Under the pieces are notes generated by a model. That model was not told where the DNA came from, made no database searches, and saw only the letters and a list, made by a program, of their open reading frames with translations. From Apricaphanius iberus (Eukaryota > Chordata > Actinopteri > Cyprinodontiformes > Aphaniidae): a DNA stretch of 64,000 bases. The stretch lies in NCBI GenBank assembly GCA_028564705.1, contig JAPXFQ010001409.1, forward strand, positions 1-64,000, written 5' to 3'. Shown here piece by piece: positions 33,720 through 46,149 of the stretch. Positions within the stretch are counted from its first letter, which is position 1, and each line of letters begins with the position of its first letter. The position numbers were made by a program, and so were the translations under genes.

Positions 33720-34240
33720 ATGGGTACGGCTGCTATCTCTCCTGTCCCTCCGTCTCTCTCTGAATCTCCTCTTCTCTCCTGCTCTATGTGTCAGATGTTT
33801 AGTTACTCCTCTGCCTCCTTTAGCGAAGATGGTAGGTGTAATAAGTCCAGCATTTTTGTAGCCTTGAAGGTGAGGTTTTCTGAGCTAGAGGCCCGGCTCC
33901 ACGCTGTAGAACAGCCAGGCCCAGCAGTAGGTAGTGAAGAGCCAGTTAGGAAAGAACTCCTTAGCCGTCCTCCAACAGCTCCCGTGCAGCCGGGACCTCA
34001 GGCGAGATGGGTGACGGTTCGTAGGAAGCTTAGCGCCAGACCCCAGTGCGCGCGGCCAACCTCCAGCCCCTTTCTGTTAACAATAGGTTCGCCACGCTCA
34101 GCGACATTGATAACTGGGTGACCTTCTGGGGAAAACCTGGACTGTTACGTAGAGATGGCATCCATCTCACCGCGGATGGAACTGCCCTTCTTTCCAGGAA
34201 CATTGATTGGGTTGTCAAGGCATTGGGGAACCAGAGATAA
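33720..34240 (+). pseudogene. LINE ORF1 of copy 2 (zinc-finger-like, coiled coil, esterase end)
   Basis: A 133-codon frame from the ATG at 33720 covers the CxxC block (residues about 22-50, second pair damaged: CNKS) and the coiled coil (LEARLHAVE). Most of the esterase is deleted; the last part (DGIHLTADGTALLSR, containing the catalytic Asp and His positions) is read at 34046-34240 in another frame. In related LINEs ORF1 binds RNA and assembles ribonucleoprotein. The copy is defective. Confidence 0.68.
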
Positions 34241-35559
34241 ACCTGAGTCCAGGTCAGGGAACAGGGACTGCTACCCACCCACTACCCTATTCGAGACAGT
34301 TTCCTTTCCACTACCCAAAACAAATTAATTAAAAGTTAATGCTACTAGAGCAAGGTATAAAAATATCATAAAGATAAATACAACCCCGACTGAACAGAAA
34401 AATAAATAAAAAAAATGTGGTTTACTAAACATAAGATATCTCCCCTCAAAAACACTCTTGGTAAATGACTCAATTTGTAACAATAATATTGATCTGTTTT
34501 GTCTTGCAGAGACATGGTTACAGGAAGAGGACCATGTCACAATAAATGAGTCAACTCCCCCTAGCTACTTAAACTTTAGTGTCCCTCGAAGTACTAACTA
34601 ATCCCCCCAAAAATAATAGTTAAAGTTCCTTTGAACATTTAATCTTTAGCCTTCCTCATACACATAACAAAGCAGTAAAGCCACTTTTGTCCGTGGTCTT
34701 GTATCGTCCACCAAGCCTTTATTCTCAATTTTTAGATCAGATCTCAGATTTTCTATCGGACTTAGTTTTAAACACTGATAAAGTTATTATAGTGTGAGAC
34801 TTCATTATTAATGTTGACAGTGAAAGTGATAGTCTAAATACAGCTTTTAACATTATCTTAGACTCAATAGGCTTTACTCAAAATGTGAAGGGAGCAACCC
34901 ACTCTTGTCACCACACTTTAGATGTTGTGTTGACTTATGGCATTGACTGTTAAGAAATAACAGTCTTTCCACATAACCCTATCCTGTCTAATCATTTTCT
35001 GATCACTTTTAAACTCACTCTAACTGACCATTTCAAACCTGAAAGAAAACTTCATTATACCAGAACGTTATCAGACAATGCTGTAGGAAGTTTTAAAGAA
35101 GCTCTTCCAATTTTAGTTTCCTCAGTACATAAAAGTACAATAGAAAGCAGAATGTTAGAAAACTAGAGAGAAAATGTGTTACTTCAAGGCTGGATTACTG
35201 TAACTCTTAGTCGTCAGTTAGTCCAAAATGCTGCTGCTAGAGTTCTAATGAATAAAAGAAGAAGTAAAATCTAGAATAGAATTCAAGATCCTCCTTCTGA
35301 CATATAAAGCTCTTAATAATCAAGCTCCATCGTACATAAGAGACCTGATTGTTCCATATGTTCCTAACAGGGCCCTTCGTTCTCAGACTACAAGGTTGCT
35401 GGTTGTTCCTAGGATTTCTAAAAGTAGAATGGGTGGCAGATCTTTCAGTTACCAGGCTCCCCTACTATGGAACCAGCTGCAAGGGTTGGTTTGTGAAGCA
35501 GACAACTTATCTGTCTTTAAAACTAGGCTTAAAACCTTCCTCTTTGACAAAGGTTAGAC

Positions 35560-35760
35560 AGGTAGCTAGGAATAGACAGGTTAATGTTAGTAGGCAGGTA
35601 GAGTGTCATAAGCTAAGAAGAGACAGGTTAATGTTAGTAGTCAGGCAGAGCAGCTAGGTAGAGATAGATTAATGTAAGCCAAAGAGTGTTAGTAGCTAGG
35701 TCTCCTAGTAGCTAGGAGACAGGTTAATGTTAGTAGCTATGCTGCTTTAGGCTAGGCTGT
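35560..35760 (+). repeat. degenerate tandem repeat in LINE 3' UTR
   Basis: Irregular units containing GACAGGTTAATGTTAGTAG, spaced about 50-70 bp, with interspersed TAGCTAGGT. Confidence 0.6.
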
Positions 35761-36257
35761 TGGAGGACATTAATAGAGTCAGTTCCTACTTTCTCTCCTA
35801 CTTCTCCCCAACTACATGATGTGCTGTCAAGTCAAGCACTAACCTGTTTTCTCTTAGTCTCTTCCTACAGTAGGTGCTCCTGACCCGCCCTGCTTGACTA
35901 AGATGGCATTCCAGTGGCGGAACGTACTCCAGGTCGTGCTACCAGCTTCTGCTTCTGCATCAGTTCCGTTGCTCTTTCTGTGTCTCTGCTGCCTTCTCCA
36001 AACCCCAGAGGGTCTCGGCAGATGACCGCTTATGCTGAGCCTGGTTCTGCTGGAGGTTTCTTCCTGTTAAAAGGGAGTTTTTCCTCTCCACTGTCGCTTC
36101 ATGCTAGCTGAGTTTGAGGGATTGCTCAGAATTCACGACGCAATCTTCTGTGGTTGTCTAATTCGTAATTTAAACATTGTATTGTAATAACTCTTCTTGA
36201 AAAGTGCCTTGATCTGTTATGAAACGGCGCTTTATAAATAAACTGAATGGAATTGGA

Positions 36258-37895
36258 ATATGTGATTATAAAATTGATCTATTTTGCCAATCAGAAACCT
36301 GGTTGCAGCAGAAAAAATTTGTAATAATAAATGATTCAACTCCTTCCAATTATCCCAATTTTCATGTTCCTAGAAGTACTGGGAGAGAAGGAAGAGCTGC
36401 AACCATCTTTCATTCAGATTAGCAAATTCGCCCTTGACCAATTATTACCTAAAGCTCTTTTGAACATCTAATCCTTAGTTTTCCTCATCCAAGCTGCAAA
36501 ACATTAAAACCACTTTTTTTTGTGGTTTTGCATCGTCCACCAGGCCCTTACTCTCAATTCGTGGCCCAGATCTCTGATTTTGTTATCTGATTTAGTTTTA
36601 AACAATGACCAGGTAATTATAGTAGGGGATTTCAATATTCTTGTGGACACTGAAAGTGATAGCCTAACTGCAGCCTTTAATATTATCTTAGACTCAATTG
36701 GCTTTACTTAGAGAGTGAAGGGACCCACGCACTCTGGTTGGCACACTTCAGACGTTGTACTGATATACGGCATTGAGTCTGATGAAGTAACAGTCCTTCC
36801 ACATAACCCAGTCCTATCTGACCACTTTCTGATAACCTTTGAATTTACTTTACCCAATTTTCCAAAATCTGAAACAAAATTTCATTACAGTAGAAATTTA
36901 TCAGACAGTGCCGTAACAAGTTTTAAAGAATCTGTTGGCAGTACTTCCAACACTAACCCTTCAGAAATTGATGGTCTGGTTCTAAGTACTACTTCCTCTC
37001 GGTGTTTGGCGCTACACAGTATAGCCCCCTTTAAAGAGGGTAATCAGAGTTTGGCTCCCTGGTTTAGTGCAGAGTTGTGTACTTTAAAGCTGAATACTAG
37101 GAAACCGGAGAGAAAATGGCGCTCTACATACTTAAATGATTTGTTTCTAACTTGGAAAAATAGTCTACTACTTTATAAAAACGCCCTTCGACAAGCTAGA
37201 ACAGCATATGTCTCGTCATTAATAGAGGTAAATAAAAACAGTCCTAGGTTTCTTTTTAGTACAGTTGCCAAACCTACACAGAGTCATAGCTCTGTTGAGC
37301 CAACAATTTCCCCTTCTCTCAGTAGTGATGACTTTATGGGATTCTTCATAAGTAAAATAAATTCTATTAAAAATAAAAATCATTGGCATTCTCCCAAACA
37401 TGATTAACTCTCTTTTATTAAATGATGCAGTATAAGAGAGAACTGTAGAACCATGTTTATGTCTGTACCATTTTGATTCTGTTGAACTTTCAGATTATCA
37501 CAAATATTAGCTTCATCTAAACCCATCTAGACTCAGTACCAACCAAATTCTTTAAGGAAGTCTTCCCTGTCGTTACTGTTCCTATTCTAGACATGATGAA
37601 TCTATCTTTAATAAATTCATATGTGCCACAGGAATTTAAGGTTGCTGTAATTAAACCTTTACTTAAGAAACCCTCCCTCGATAAAAATGATTTAGCTAAC
37701 TACAGACCTATATCTAACCTTCCTTTCTTAACCAAAATTCTTGAGAAAATAGTTGCTAATCAAGTATATCAGGATCTAAACAGCAGCAATATGTTTGAAG
37801 AATTTCAGTCAGGGTTTAGAGCTCATCATAGCACTGAAACAACACTGATGAAAGTTACTAATTATATTCTAATGGCCTTAGATAACGGATTTGTG
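36258..37895 (+). mobile_element. L2-type LINE copy 1, continued (endonuclease, linker, RT start)
   Basis: Resumes where copy 1 stopped at 33492. Apurinic-type endonuclease motifs: ETWLQQ (36297 onward), VGDFNILVD at about 36628, and LSDHFLITFEF at about 36815. An open 230-codon frame at 36715-37407 spans the endonuclease end and the linker (RFLFSTVAKPT). The RT N-terminus is at 37593-37890 ([16 protein letters not shown] and [18 protein letters not shown]). It is cut at about 37895 by the 5' end of copy 3. Confidence 0.78.
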
Positions 37896-40800
37896 ACAGA
37901 CGACGGACACTGCATATCGCGTCATTTCCTGTTTGGTGACTGACTTGGCAGAAGCATCTCGGTGCTCTTGCCCTCTTTAATTTATTTGTCCAGAAGCTTT
38001 TCTGAGTTGTTCTAACAAGCAAACACGTTGAGACATTTATTTCCTGTTGGTGGCCTTTAAGTTTTGGGAACTGGTTAAGTGTTAACCTGGTTTTCTGGGC
38101 TAGGTAAGGAATCGCTAGGTTAGCTTAGGTTTACTGCTAGCATGGCTACCACTTTGTCTCCTGTTCCTCCGTCTCTCTCTGAATCTCCTCCTCTCTCCTG
38201 CTCTTTGTGTCAGATGTTTAGTTACTCCTCTGCCTCCTCTAGCGAAGATGGTAGGTGTAATAAGTGCAGCATTTTTGTAGCCTTGGAGGTAAGGGTTTCT
38301 GAGCTAGAGGCCCGGCTCCGCGCTGTAGAACAGCCAGGCCCATCAGTAGCTAGTGCAGAGCCAGTTAGGACAGGACTCCTTAGCTGTCCTCCAACAGCTA
38401 CCATGCAGCTGGGACCTCAGGCGAGCTAGCTGACGGTTCGTAGGAAGCTTAGCGCCAGACCCCAGCGCGCTCCGCCAACCTCCAGCCCCTTTCTGTTAAC
38501 AATACGTTCGCCCCGCTCAGCGACGCACCCGCGGAGCAGGAGAGGCCGATTCTTGTGATTGGCAGCTCCATAGGTAGGAACGTGGCTCCAGAGACATGAA
38601 AGACCACTGTGAAATGCCTTCCAGGGGCCAGAGCTGCGGACATTAGGTCCCATCTAAAGCTTTTGGCCAAGGACAAACGGCAGTATAGCAGGATCGTTAT
38701 CCATGCTGTTGGCTAACACACCCGGTTACGGCAATCGGAGGTCACTAAAATTAGCGTAGGTTCGGTGTGTAGGGCTGCCAAAAAGATGTCTGACTCTGTC
38801 ATTCTTTCTGGTCCCCTGCCTGATCGTACTAGCGATGACATGTACAGGCGTATGCTGTAGTTTCACCTTTGGTTGTCAAGGTGGTGTCCAGAAAACGATG
38901 TGGGCTACATTGATAACTGGGGGACCTTCTGGGTAAAACCTGGACTGTAGACGTGTGGACGTAGAGATGGCATCAATCCCACTGCAGACAGCGCTACCCT
39001 TCTTTCCAGGAACATTGATAGGGTTATCTGTAGTTCCCCAATGCTATGAAAATCCAGAGTCCAGCTCAGCGAACAGGGACTGCCACCCACTTACTACCCT
39101 ATAGAGACAGTTTCCCGTCCATTACCCAAAATCAATTAATTAAAAGTTAATGCTACTAGAGCAAAGTATAAAAATCTCATAAAGATAAATACAACTCCGA
39201 CTGAACAGAAAAATAAATCAATTAAATGTGGTTTACTTAACATAATAAACAACATCTGTCTTTGTGAAACAACATCTCTCTCCTCAAAAACACTCCTGGG
39301 AAATGACTTAATTTGTGATAATAATATTGATTTGTATTGTCTTGCAGAGACATGGTTGCAGGAAGAGGACCATGTCACAATAAAAGAGTTAACTCCCCCT
39401 AACTACTTAAACTTTAGTGTCCCTCGAAGTACTGGTCGAGGAGGTGGACTAGCCACCATCTTTCATTCAGATTTACTAATTAATCCCCCCAAAAAAATCA
39501 TAGTTACAGTTCCTTTGAGCTTTTAATCTTTAGCCTCCTGATATACATAACAAAGCAGTAAAGCTTTCGTGGTCTTGTATCGTCCACCAGTCCCTTATTC
39601 TCAATTGTTAGATCAGATCTCAGATTTTCTATCTGACTTAGTTTTAAACACTCATAAAGTTATTATAGTTGGAGACTTCAATATTCATGTTGATAATGAC
39701 AGTGATAGTCTAAATACAGCTTTTAACATAATTTTGACTCAATAGGCTTTGCTCAAAATGTGCAGGGACCAACCCACTCTTTTCACCACACTTTAGATCT
39801 TGTGTTGATTTATGGCATTGACTGGGAAGAAATAACAGTCTTACCACATAACCCTATCCTGTCTGATAATTTTCTGATCACTTTTAAATTCACTCTAACT
39901 GACCATTTCAAACCTGAAAGAAAACTTCATAATACCAGAACGTTATCAGACAACACTGTAGCAAGTTTTAAAGAAGCTCTTCCAACTTTAATTTACTCAG
40001 TATATAAAAATACAATAGAAAATAGTGATTTAACTCTTGACCCCTCACAACTTGACATTTTAGTTCATAGCGGTAATTCCTCCCTGCGTCTGGCAATAGA
40101 CAAAGTTGCCCCCTTGAAAAGGAAGGTGGCTAGCCATAGAAGATTATCTCCCTGGTTTTATTTAGAGCTACGTACCCTAAAGCAGAATGTTGAGAAAATG
40201 GCGCTCCACGCATTAACAAGATTCTTATTTAGTGTAGAAAAATAGTCTATTGCTATAGAAAAGGAACCTTCGAAGAGTAAGAACAGCATATTTTTCATCT
40301 TTAATCGAAGAGAATAAAAATAATCCTAGGTTTCTTTTTAATACAGTTGCCAAACTCACACAGGATCATAGTTCTTTCGAGCAAACCATTCCCCCAGCTC
40401 TTAGTGGTGTCGACTTCATGAAATTTTTTATAAATAACATACACTATAAAAAATAAGATAAATGGGAACCTTCCCAATATGCTTGCTTCTTCCTTAGTTA
40501 ATTAGGCATCTGTTGCTCTTTCTGTGTCTCTGCTGCAGATTTTTTTCTTTCACCTACGGAATATTGCTAAATTTGGAAACATCCTGTCCAAAACTGATGC
40601 AGAGAAACTAGTCCATGCATTTGTTACTTCAAGGCTGGACAACTGTAATTCCTTATTATCAGGAAGTCCAAAAAATTCAGTTGAAAGCCTTCAGTTCATC
40701 CAAATTGCTGCAGCAGTAATTCTAGTGAATATTAAGAAGAGAGATCACATTTCTCCTGTTTTAGTTTCTCTCCATTGGCTCCCTGTTAAATCAAAAATAG

Positions 40801-41085
40801 AGTTTAAGATCCTCGTCCTTACGCATATTGCCCTTAATAATCAAGCTCCATCGTACATCAGAGATTTGATTGTTCCATATGTTCCTAACAAAGAACTTCT
40901 CAGAATGCAGGTCAACTGGTAGTTTCTAGAATTTCTAAAAGTAGAATGGGAGGCAACATTTTTAGTTATCAGGCTCCTCTCCTGTGGATCCAGCTCCCAC
41001 TTTTAGTCCGTGAGGCAGATATTCTGTCTATTTTCAAGACTAGGCTTAAAACCTTCCTTTTTGATAAAGCCCATAGTTAGAATGG
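37896..41085 (+). mobile_element. L2-type LINE copy 3
   Basis: 5' UTR (37896-38141), ORF1 at 38142-38429 (CSLCQMFSYS, CNKCSIF, coiled coil VSELEARLRAVE), then esterase relics to about 39050 (TGGGGGACC region and GTAGAGATGGCATCAATCC). Endonuclease at 39200-39900 ([30 protein letters not shown]). Linker at 39760-40245. An internal deletion joins about 40490 to the RT C-terminus at 40540-41080 (LVHAFVTSRLDNCNSLLSG, SPVLVSLHWLPV, FKTRLKTFLFDKA in pieces). Several frameshifts. The 3' UTR is missing. Confidence 0.76.
38142..38429 (+). pseudogene. LINE ORF1 N-terminus of copy 3
   Basis: 95 codons from ATG with two intact CxxC pairs (CSLC and CNKC, about 20 residues apart) and a short leucine-heptad coiled coil. 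It stops where the esterase part should begin. This is the best preserved of the three ORF1 starts in the cluster. Confidence 0.68.
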
Positions 41086-41660
41086 CTTTGTCATGATGTT
41101 CGGTGTTTGTGTTTAGTTAGTTTGTGTAAAGTTAGTTAGTTTTATTATCAGGTTAGTTAATTCCTTGTTTTTGTCTCTCACTCCTTGATCTTTTCACCTT
41201 TGGTTTGTGTCCACCTCATTTTCTATTTCCCTAGTTAAGTAATGTTTATTTATTTCTTCCGTTTCGGTTTCTTTTTATACACCAGAGTTACCCTGTGTTT
41301 TCACTTAGAGTTTTTTCTTAGTATTTAAGATTGTTTTCCACTTCTCTCTCCCTTGCCAATCCACTCCCCAGCCCAGTTAATTGCCTTCACCTGCTCCCAC
41401 TGTCACCTGCATCTGTTTGTCAGTAATTGGTTTCTCAGTCATCTCTTCAAACCCCCCTCAGTATATATTCTGCTCTCTTTCATTTGCTGCTTGCCGGTTC
41501 ATCATCTTACCTTCCCGCCTGGTTCCTGTTGTCCCTTGCTGCAGTTTAGATCCTTGTGAGTTCTTGTTTTTTGTTTCAACTATATCATTTTTATTTACTT
41601 CTTCATTTTGGTCCTATTTCCTGACAAAAATGACAAGTAGTGATGTTAAAGTGAAGCCCC
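41086..41660 (+). repeat. pyrimidine-rich block, possible gypsy solo LTR
   Basis: Starts near TGTCATGATGTTCGG (41087) and ends near TTTCCTGACA (41630), both LTR-like edges. Long T/C-rich tracts resemble the LTRs of some fish gypsy elements. No target duplication, no poly(A) signal I can fix, and no internal region, so this stays tentative. Confidence 0.35.
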
Positions 41661-42159
41661 ATGGGGCATCATGACACATTTGGGGGCCTGCTGGCCAGGT
41701 TTATTATCACAGGCAGCTATAGATCTAAGCATCATAATGTGTGATGCATAACATTTGCTACAGCACTTTGGAATGAATGAGTAACAAAGATAAAAAATAA
41801 CAAAGATTTCTACTTTATGCACAAACTATTATAAGTTATAAACATTTTTAGATATATTCTCTCTATAAATTTTCAAAAAAATTGAAGTTTTATTAATCAT
41901 GGCAGGTTGTGTATTGCCTTTGAAAATACCCTTTCACAGGGGACAGATGATGCTGGTGTGCACAAAAATGAAAGTGCCAAACAGTACAAATTGGGATACT
42001 TTAATCTGTGCTTTCCCCAATACTCCAGGGGGTTTTCCAGCCTGCTGATGTTAGGCTCTGACAGGTACTTCCACAGTGGAATTTGATGCCACTGTGAAGG
42101 TCCAGCAGTTTAGACCATCCATCGTTTAGACACGGGTGTCTAAACTATGCCACAGTTTG
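41661..42159. other. no recognisable gene
   Basis: Possibly the 3' end of the hAT element that follows on the minus strand; no inverted repeat end found. Confidence 0.4.
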
Positions 42160-43130
42160 CTTCCTAAAAAGGAAAAACACATTTCATGTCACTGTGTTTT
42201 AATACGAATAATTGATTTCCAAATAGTAGATTACCTCCTGTCACTTCATTAGAAGTAGAAGCCTGTGGGATTTCTTCTCTGCTTTGTGTTGAACGGATGA
42301 TAGTAGAACAATCAGACGTCAGTCGCTTTATTGCTTCAGATGCTTTTGTGTGGCTGAAAAATCCTATCACCTTAAACCGGGGGTCCGGGATGGTGGCAAG
42401 TGACAGGATGCTCATTGACTGCAGATTGTGAAGCTTCTGAGTTGTGTGATGAGCCATTCTCCCATTTCCAGTGCGACTGGAGGTGTTTGCTTTCTTACTT
42501 CCTCCTGAAGTGCTTGCTCCAGCATTTTCATTAGGGGGATCACTATGGAGACGGACCCATTTTCCTCTGCGGATGGCACCTTGTGGGAAGAACATAATTA
42601 GGATCTAGTTTGGACACAAATGTCCGGAATCCAACATCATCCACAATGGAGAAGGGCTGTGTATCCTTCACAATCATGGACACGAGGACCTCATCCAGCT
42701 CTAGCTTTCTGGCGGTATCTTAAAACAGACTAGTGTTTGGTGCCTGTCTTTACTTACACAATAAACTAAAGAATAAAATGAAGTCAACATGAACACATTG
42801 TGATAATCCATTCCTAATATTGTAATGTACAACCATGGCTGGTTGAAGCTCAAGTTGCCTCCTTAATTTCATGGAAGGCACGGTAAAGCCGAAGCATTGA
42901 TAAGGTGGTGTTATTGAACCCCAACTCCTTGGAGCACAACAAACACTTCACCTTTAAGTAAAATAGAGAACAGATTAAAAAATAACATACAGTTCTTGTT
43001 AAGCAAATTTAACTTGTCTGACAATGTTTGATCGAGCGTACCTTATTAGGATTTGCCACATCAAAATATTCCCACACAGGGGAAGTCCTCCTCTTCCTAG
43101 CTGGCTCCATCCTAACTCTACCTCTCTAAT
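42160..43130 (-). pseudogene. hAT (ZBED-type) transposase remnant with an intron
   Basis: Minus strand. Exon 1 (about 43111-43042) encodes a BED-finger start, KRRTSPVWEYFDVANPNK. It is followed by GTACGC, an intron of 90 bp (43041-42952) and an AAAG acceptor, then exon 2 with VKCLLCSKELGFNNTTLSML (C-x2-C) and a damaged histidine part. About 42780-42600 encodes LELDEVLVSMIVKDTQPFS and VDDVGFRTFVSKLDP, hallmark hAT blocks. A frame break follows, and 42595-42164 (143 codons) has NLQSMSILSLATIPDPRFK and KASEAIKRL from the C-terminal part. The middle of the catalytic domain is deleted. Transposase would cut and paste the element; this copy cannot. Confidence 0.75.
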
Positions 43131-43759
43131 CTCCCTCTCCTCACTGTTCTAAACCCTCAAACAATCTCTATACTCAGAAAGCTATCTTTAAAATGTATTT
43201 TTTACCATCTCTAAACTAAATCTAAAGTCTAACTAAACTATCTCTAAACTAATAAACTCTAACCAAAATCTCCTATCCAAACTGACTGCAACTCGCCTAC
43301 ACAAACCCACATTTTGAATAGAGCCTGATTGGTTTATAAAGCTGTCAAAGCTCCCGGAAAAATCTGAAACGTTTCCTGAAGGAGTCACGTGATGCAGCGA
43401 GGAATCGCATGACATAGTTTTTGGCTCCTCCCCCAGATGAAGCGAGCCTCAATACGCGCTTTTTGGGAATGCCCTCTCCATTACTTGACACACGCTTTCA
43501 AAGCATCGGCCCTTGTCATAACATAACTAGGCTTAGGTTACCTTGGGCTATTTTTTTGGGATAATTTTTTTTTTTAATTGAATGACTCAGAGTAAAGAAG
43601 ATATAACAGCATATTTTTCATGACACAGACATAAAAAAAACAATTACTAAAAAAAAACAAAGTGAAAAACACAATTTTTATATATATATATACATACACA
43701 TATAAAAAAAGGTGAGAGAGTCAAATTCAGCTGCATAGATTGAAAACGGGCACATATTT
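43131..43759. other. no recognisable gene; A/T tracts
   Basis: Repetitive CTAAACTAAATCTAAA-type sequence at 43180-43260 (5'-flank of the hAT gene on minus), a T-run at 43566-43576 and a short (TA)n at 43678-43692. Confidence 0.45.
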
Positions 43760-44960
43760 ACTAGAGCATGACTGAATCGGCCTCGGCAATTCCCTCAGAA
43801 ATAATCATTTTAATAAGTCTTTTAGTGACTTGGCCGCCACTCACCAACTGTTCATTCTAGAGTCTTTTGCACCATTAATTCTACCAGTTGACATCTCCAT
43901 GAAAACAACATCTAAAAAAGAATCCAGTGTTTCAGGGCAAGAGAATGGGGAGGCTTCCATCACAATGCGACAATCTTTTTAGCAGCCATGATACCAGCAA
44001 GTTTTAATCGCTTTGTAGCTCTTGACAGACCCAGCCCAGATAAATCATTCAGTAGGAGAATAAGAATAGTCACTGGGATTGTTGCAGATGTTAAATTCGA
44101 AAGTTGAGGGGCCACGTTAGACCGGAACTGAGCTACCGGAGGTCATTCCCACATCATGTGAATAAAAGTACCTGGAGAATTCAGATAACAATGGCTGCAA
44201 GACGGGTCGTTGATCAGTTTCATAGCATGCGGTCCGAGTGGAGGGAAATGGGTTCTATGGACAAAATTAAAGTGAATCTGCTGGTGATCTGGGTTGCTGG
44301 AATCATCCCTGATATTTCTTCAGACTTGCTCCCATTCGAGGTCAGGATCTAAAGCCGGATTATCAATCCTTCATATCCCGTCCAGTAGTGAATCAGAGTA
44401 AGAAGATCTTTGGAAAAAGAGTACAGTTTGGAAACCAAGCCACTATTATTTCTTTGTATAACAATCAAATTATAAAGGGGGTGAATTGATGAGGCTTGCT
44501 ACAGGGGAATACTTTGTGCATTAAGAGCATGTCTAATCTGTAGATGAAAGAAGAATGAGTAGGGCGGCAAGGCAAATGTGTATCTCGCATCCTGAAAGGA
44601 GCGTAAACCTGAATCATTAAATATGTCACCTAGATATCGAATGCTACTGTTGCTCCAAGGAGATGCTGTGATGGGTCTACCGCCAATCACAAGGCTTTTA
44701 TTTTGGAATATTGGAGAGAGCGTATGCCACTTACAGGAGATCCCAGACAGGGATTCAACTTCGCACCAGGTTTGAATAAGAAAAAAAGACTATTGGACCA
44801 AAACAGAGTTTATATTGTGAGTTGGACATATTAGAAAAGAGTGCTCCCCGCAACGTTAGTGGTTGAACAATATCCTTCTGTAGTTCACGCCAAGAGGCAG
44901 GTATTGCATTGTAAAAGTTCCGGTAATTAAACACGACTTTTATAAGGTGAAACCATTTTG
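43760..44960 (-). mobile_element. L1/Tx1-type LINE, C-terminal ORF2 fragment
   Basis: Minus strand. 44690-44499 encodes SSIRYLGDIFNDSGLRSFQD and FALPPYSFFFHLQIRHAL. About 44340-44000 encodes, in pieces, the C-terminal Cys/His block (DPSCSHC, then FIHMMWECPPVAQ) and LNDLSGLGLSRATKRLKLAG. These blocks are typical of L1/Tx1-clade ORF2 downstream of RT. Frameshifts are present; RT catalytic motifs are absent. Confidence 0.72.
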
Positions 44961-46149
44961 AGTTAACCTTTAATAGGGGATAATCACTTGGCTGTTTAGG
45001 TTTGCACTTTTATTTTACTACAGGATGTTTCAGCCCCTACAACGGAGTAATTCAGCCTCAGCATACTTAATCGGCGAAAAGGCCTAACTACCCCCCCAAT
45101 TCTTTCTGCAATCTATATTGGCTTAACGCTCCTCCGCCGGTCACAGAGTAAAAGCCTCTGATCCGTGCGCCCAGTCACTTAGGGTCGCCTCCAGTTTAGG
45201 TTAAAGCGTATATTTTAAATTCTATAATGAATCTAATTTTGCATACGCCCTTTATATCGGTCTATTGACTTACATCCCTCTCTGCTCTAATATAGTAAAC
45301 CTTCTCTGTTCTGATTACTTATACAGTTCGCTACGACTCATTTCAGCTCCGGATACTGTAGTCTTACAACCTTCTAAGTAACACAAACATTTACTCTTTT
45401 TTTTTTATATATATATATATGCAGATACAATAGATGGAGCCAATAAACTACTCTGAGTTCTGCTCATCTGATTGGTCTCTTCTGAGATTGTCCAATTCGT
45501 GTCACTTGAACTTCAAAGATGATCTAATAACCTAGTGCTGCCGTTCAGTAAGTCGGTAGCTGGAATGTCAAGCAACCCCCAGGCCGCACTCCTGGCAGAG
45601 ACCCCAAGCAGGGGTTCTTTGGGGCTTCCCTACAGAATTAAGTTCATGCATTTCAAAAGACTTTCTTAGAAAAGGAAGGTAACTTTAAAAAAATTCAATC
45701 TTAACTCCAAAATGATCACAATACAAAGTCCAAAAGCTAGAAAACCGAACTAAGTACAAGTCTAGGCAAAAAGGAAGGACAAAAGGACTGTCGAGAACTA
45801 GAAGTGAACATATTTGTTCTGTTATCACATATCTAGGCAACTCTCTGAGGTGGGTCGTGTCTTATTCCTCTGACACGTGAAGATTATGCAAATCAGGGGT
45901 TGTGAGCTGCAGTTATGACACAAGAGGGAGGAGGGAGCTTCCTCTCTGGGCTGCTGGTTCCCGTACACATGTAGATATACAGAAAATGGCCTAATACTAA
46001 TAATATTTTGTAAAGCACATACTTTATAAGCACACAGGATTTTATATATATATAAAGCAGATAAAAATTAAGAATCAGTTAAACTAAGCTAAAACTTCAA
46101 TAAAACATGCAGAGTGATTAAATGGATATTAATTAAAGATGACCGCTAG
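44961..46149. other. unassigned, possible LTR relic
   Basis: No coding region recognised. AATAAA at about 45445 and several microsatellite-like TA tracts (45403-45421, 46042-46054). 45540-45640 is GC-richer. I cannot define element ends. Confidence 0.4.

Larger units (their letters stand above)
33493..36257 (+). mobile_element. L2-type LINE copy 2, inserted into copy 1
   Basis: Starts with a 5' UTR shared with copy 3 (about 33510-33719 against 37900-38141). ORF1 (33720 onward) has the CSMCQMFSYS and CNKSSIF block (one Cys changed to Ser) and a coiled coil; the esterase end is at 34046-34240 (RRDGIHLTADG). ORF2 endonuclease traces lie at 34440-35060 ([10 protein letters not shown], then SNHFLITF). 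A deletion then leads to the RT C-terminus (35160-35560: LDYCNS relatives, NNQAPSYIRDLIV, MGGRSFSYQAPLLWNQL), and a 3' UTR runs to the terminal AAATAAACTGAATGGAATTG. The word ATATG occurs at both junctions (33488-33492 and 36258-36262). Confidence 0.75.

Noticed and set aside
41353..41674. two overlapping Ser/Phe/Cys-rich plus frames
   Set aside because: Translations of a pyrimidine-rich, LTR-like block; no domain.
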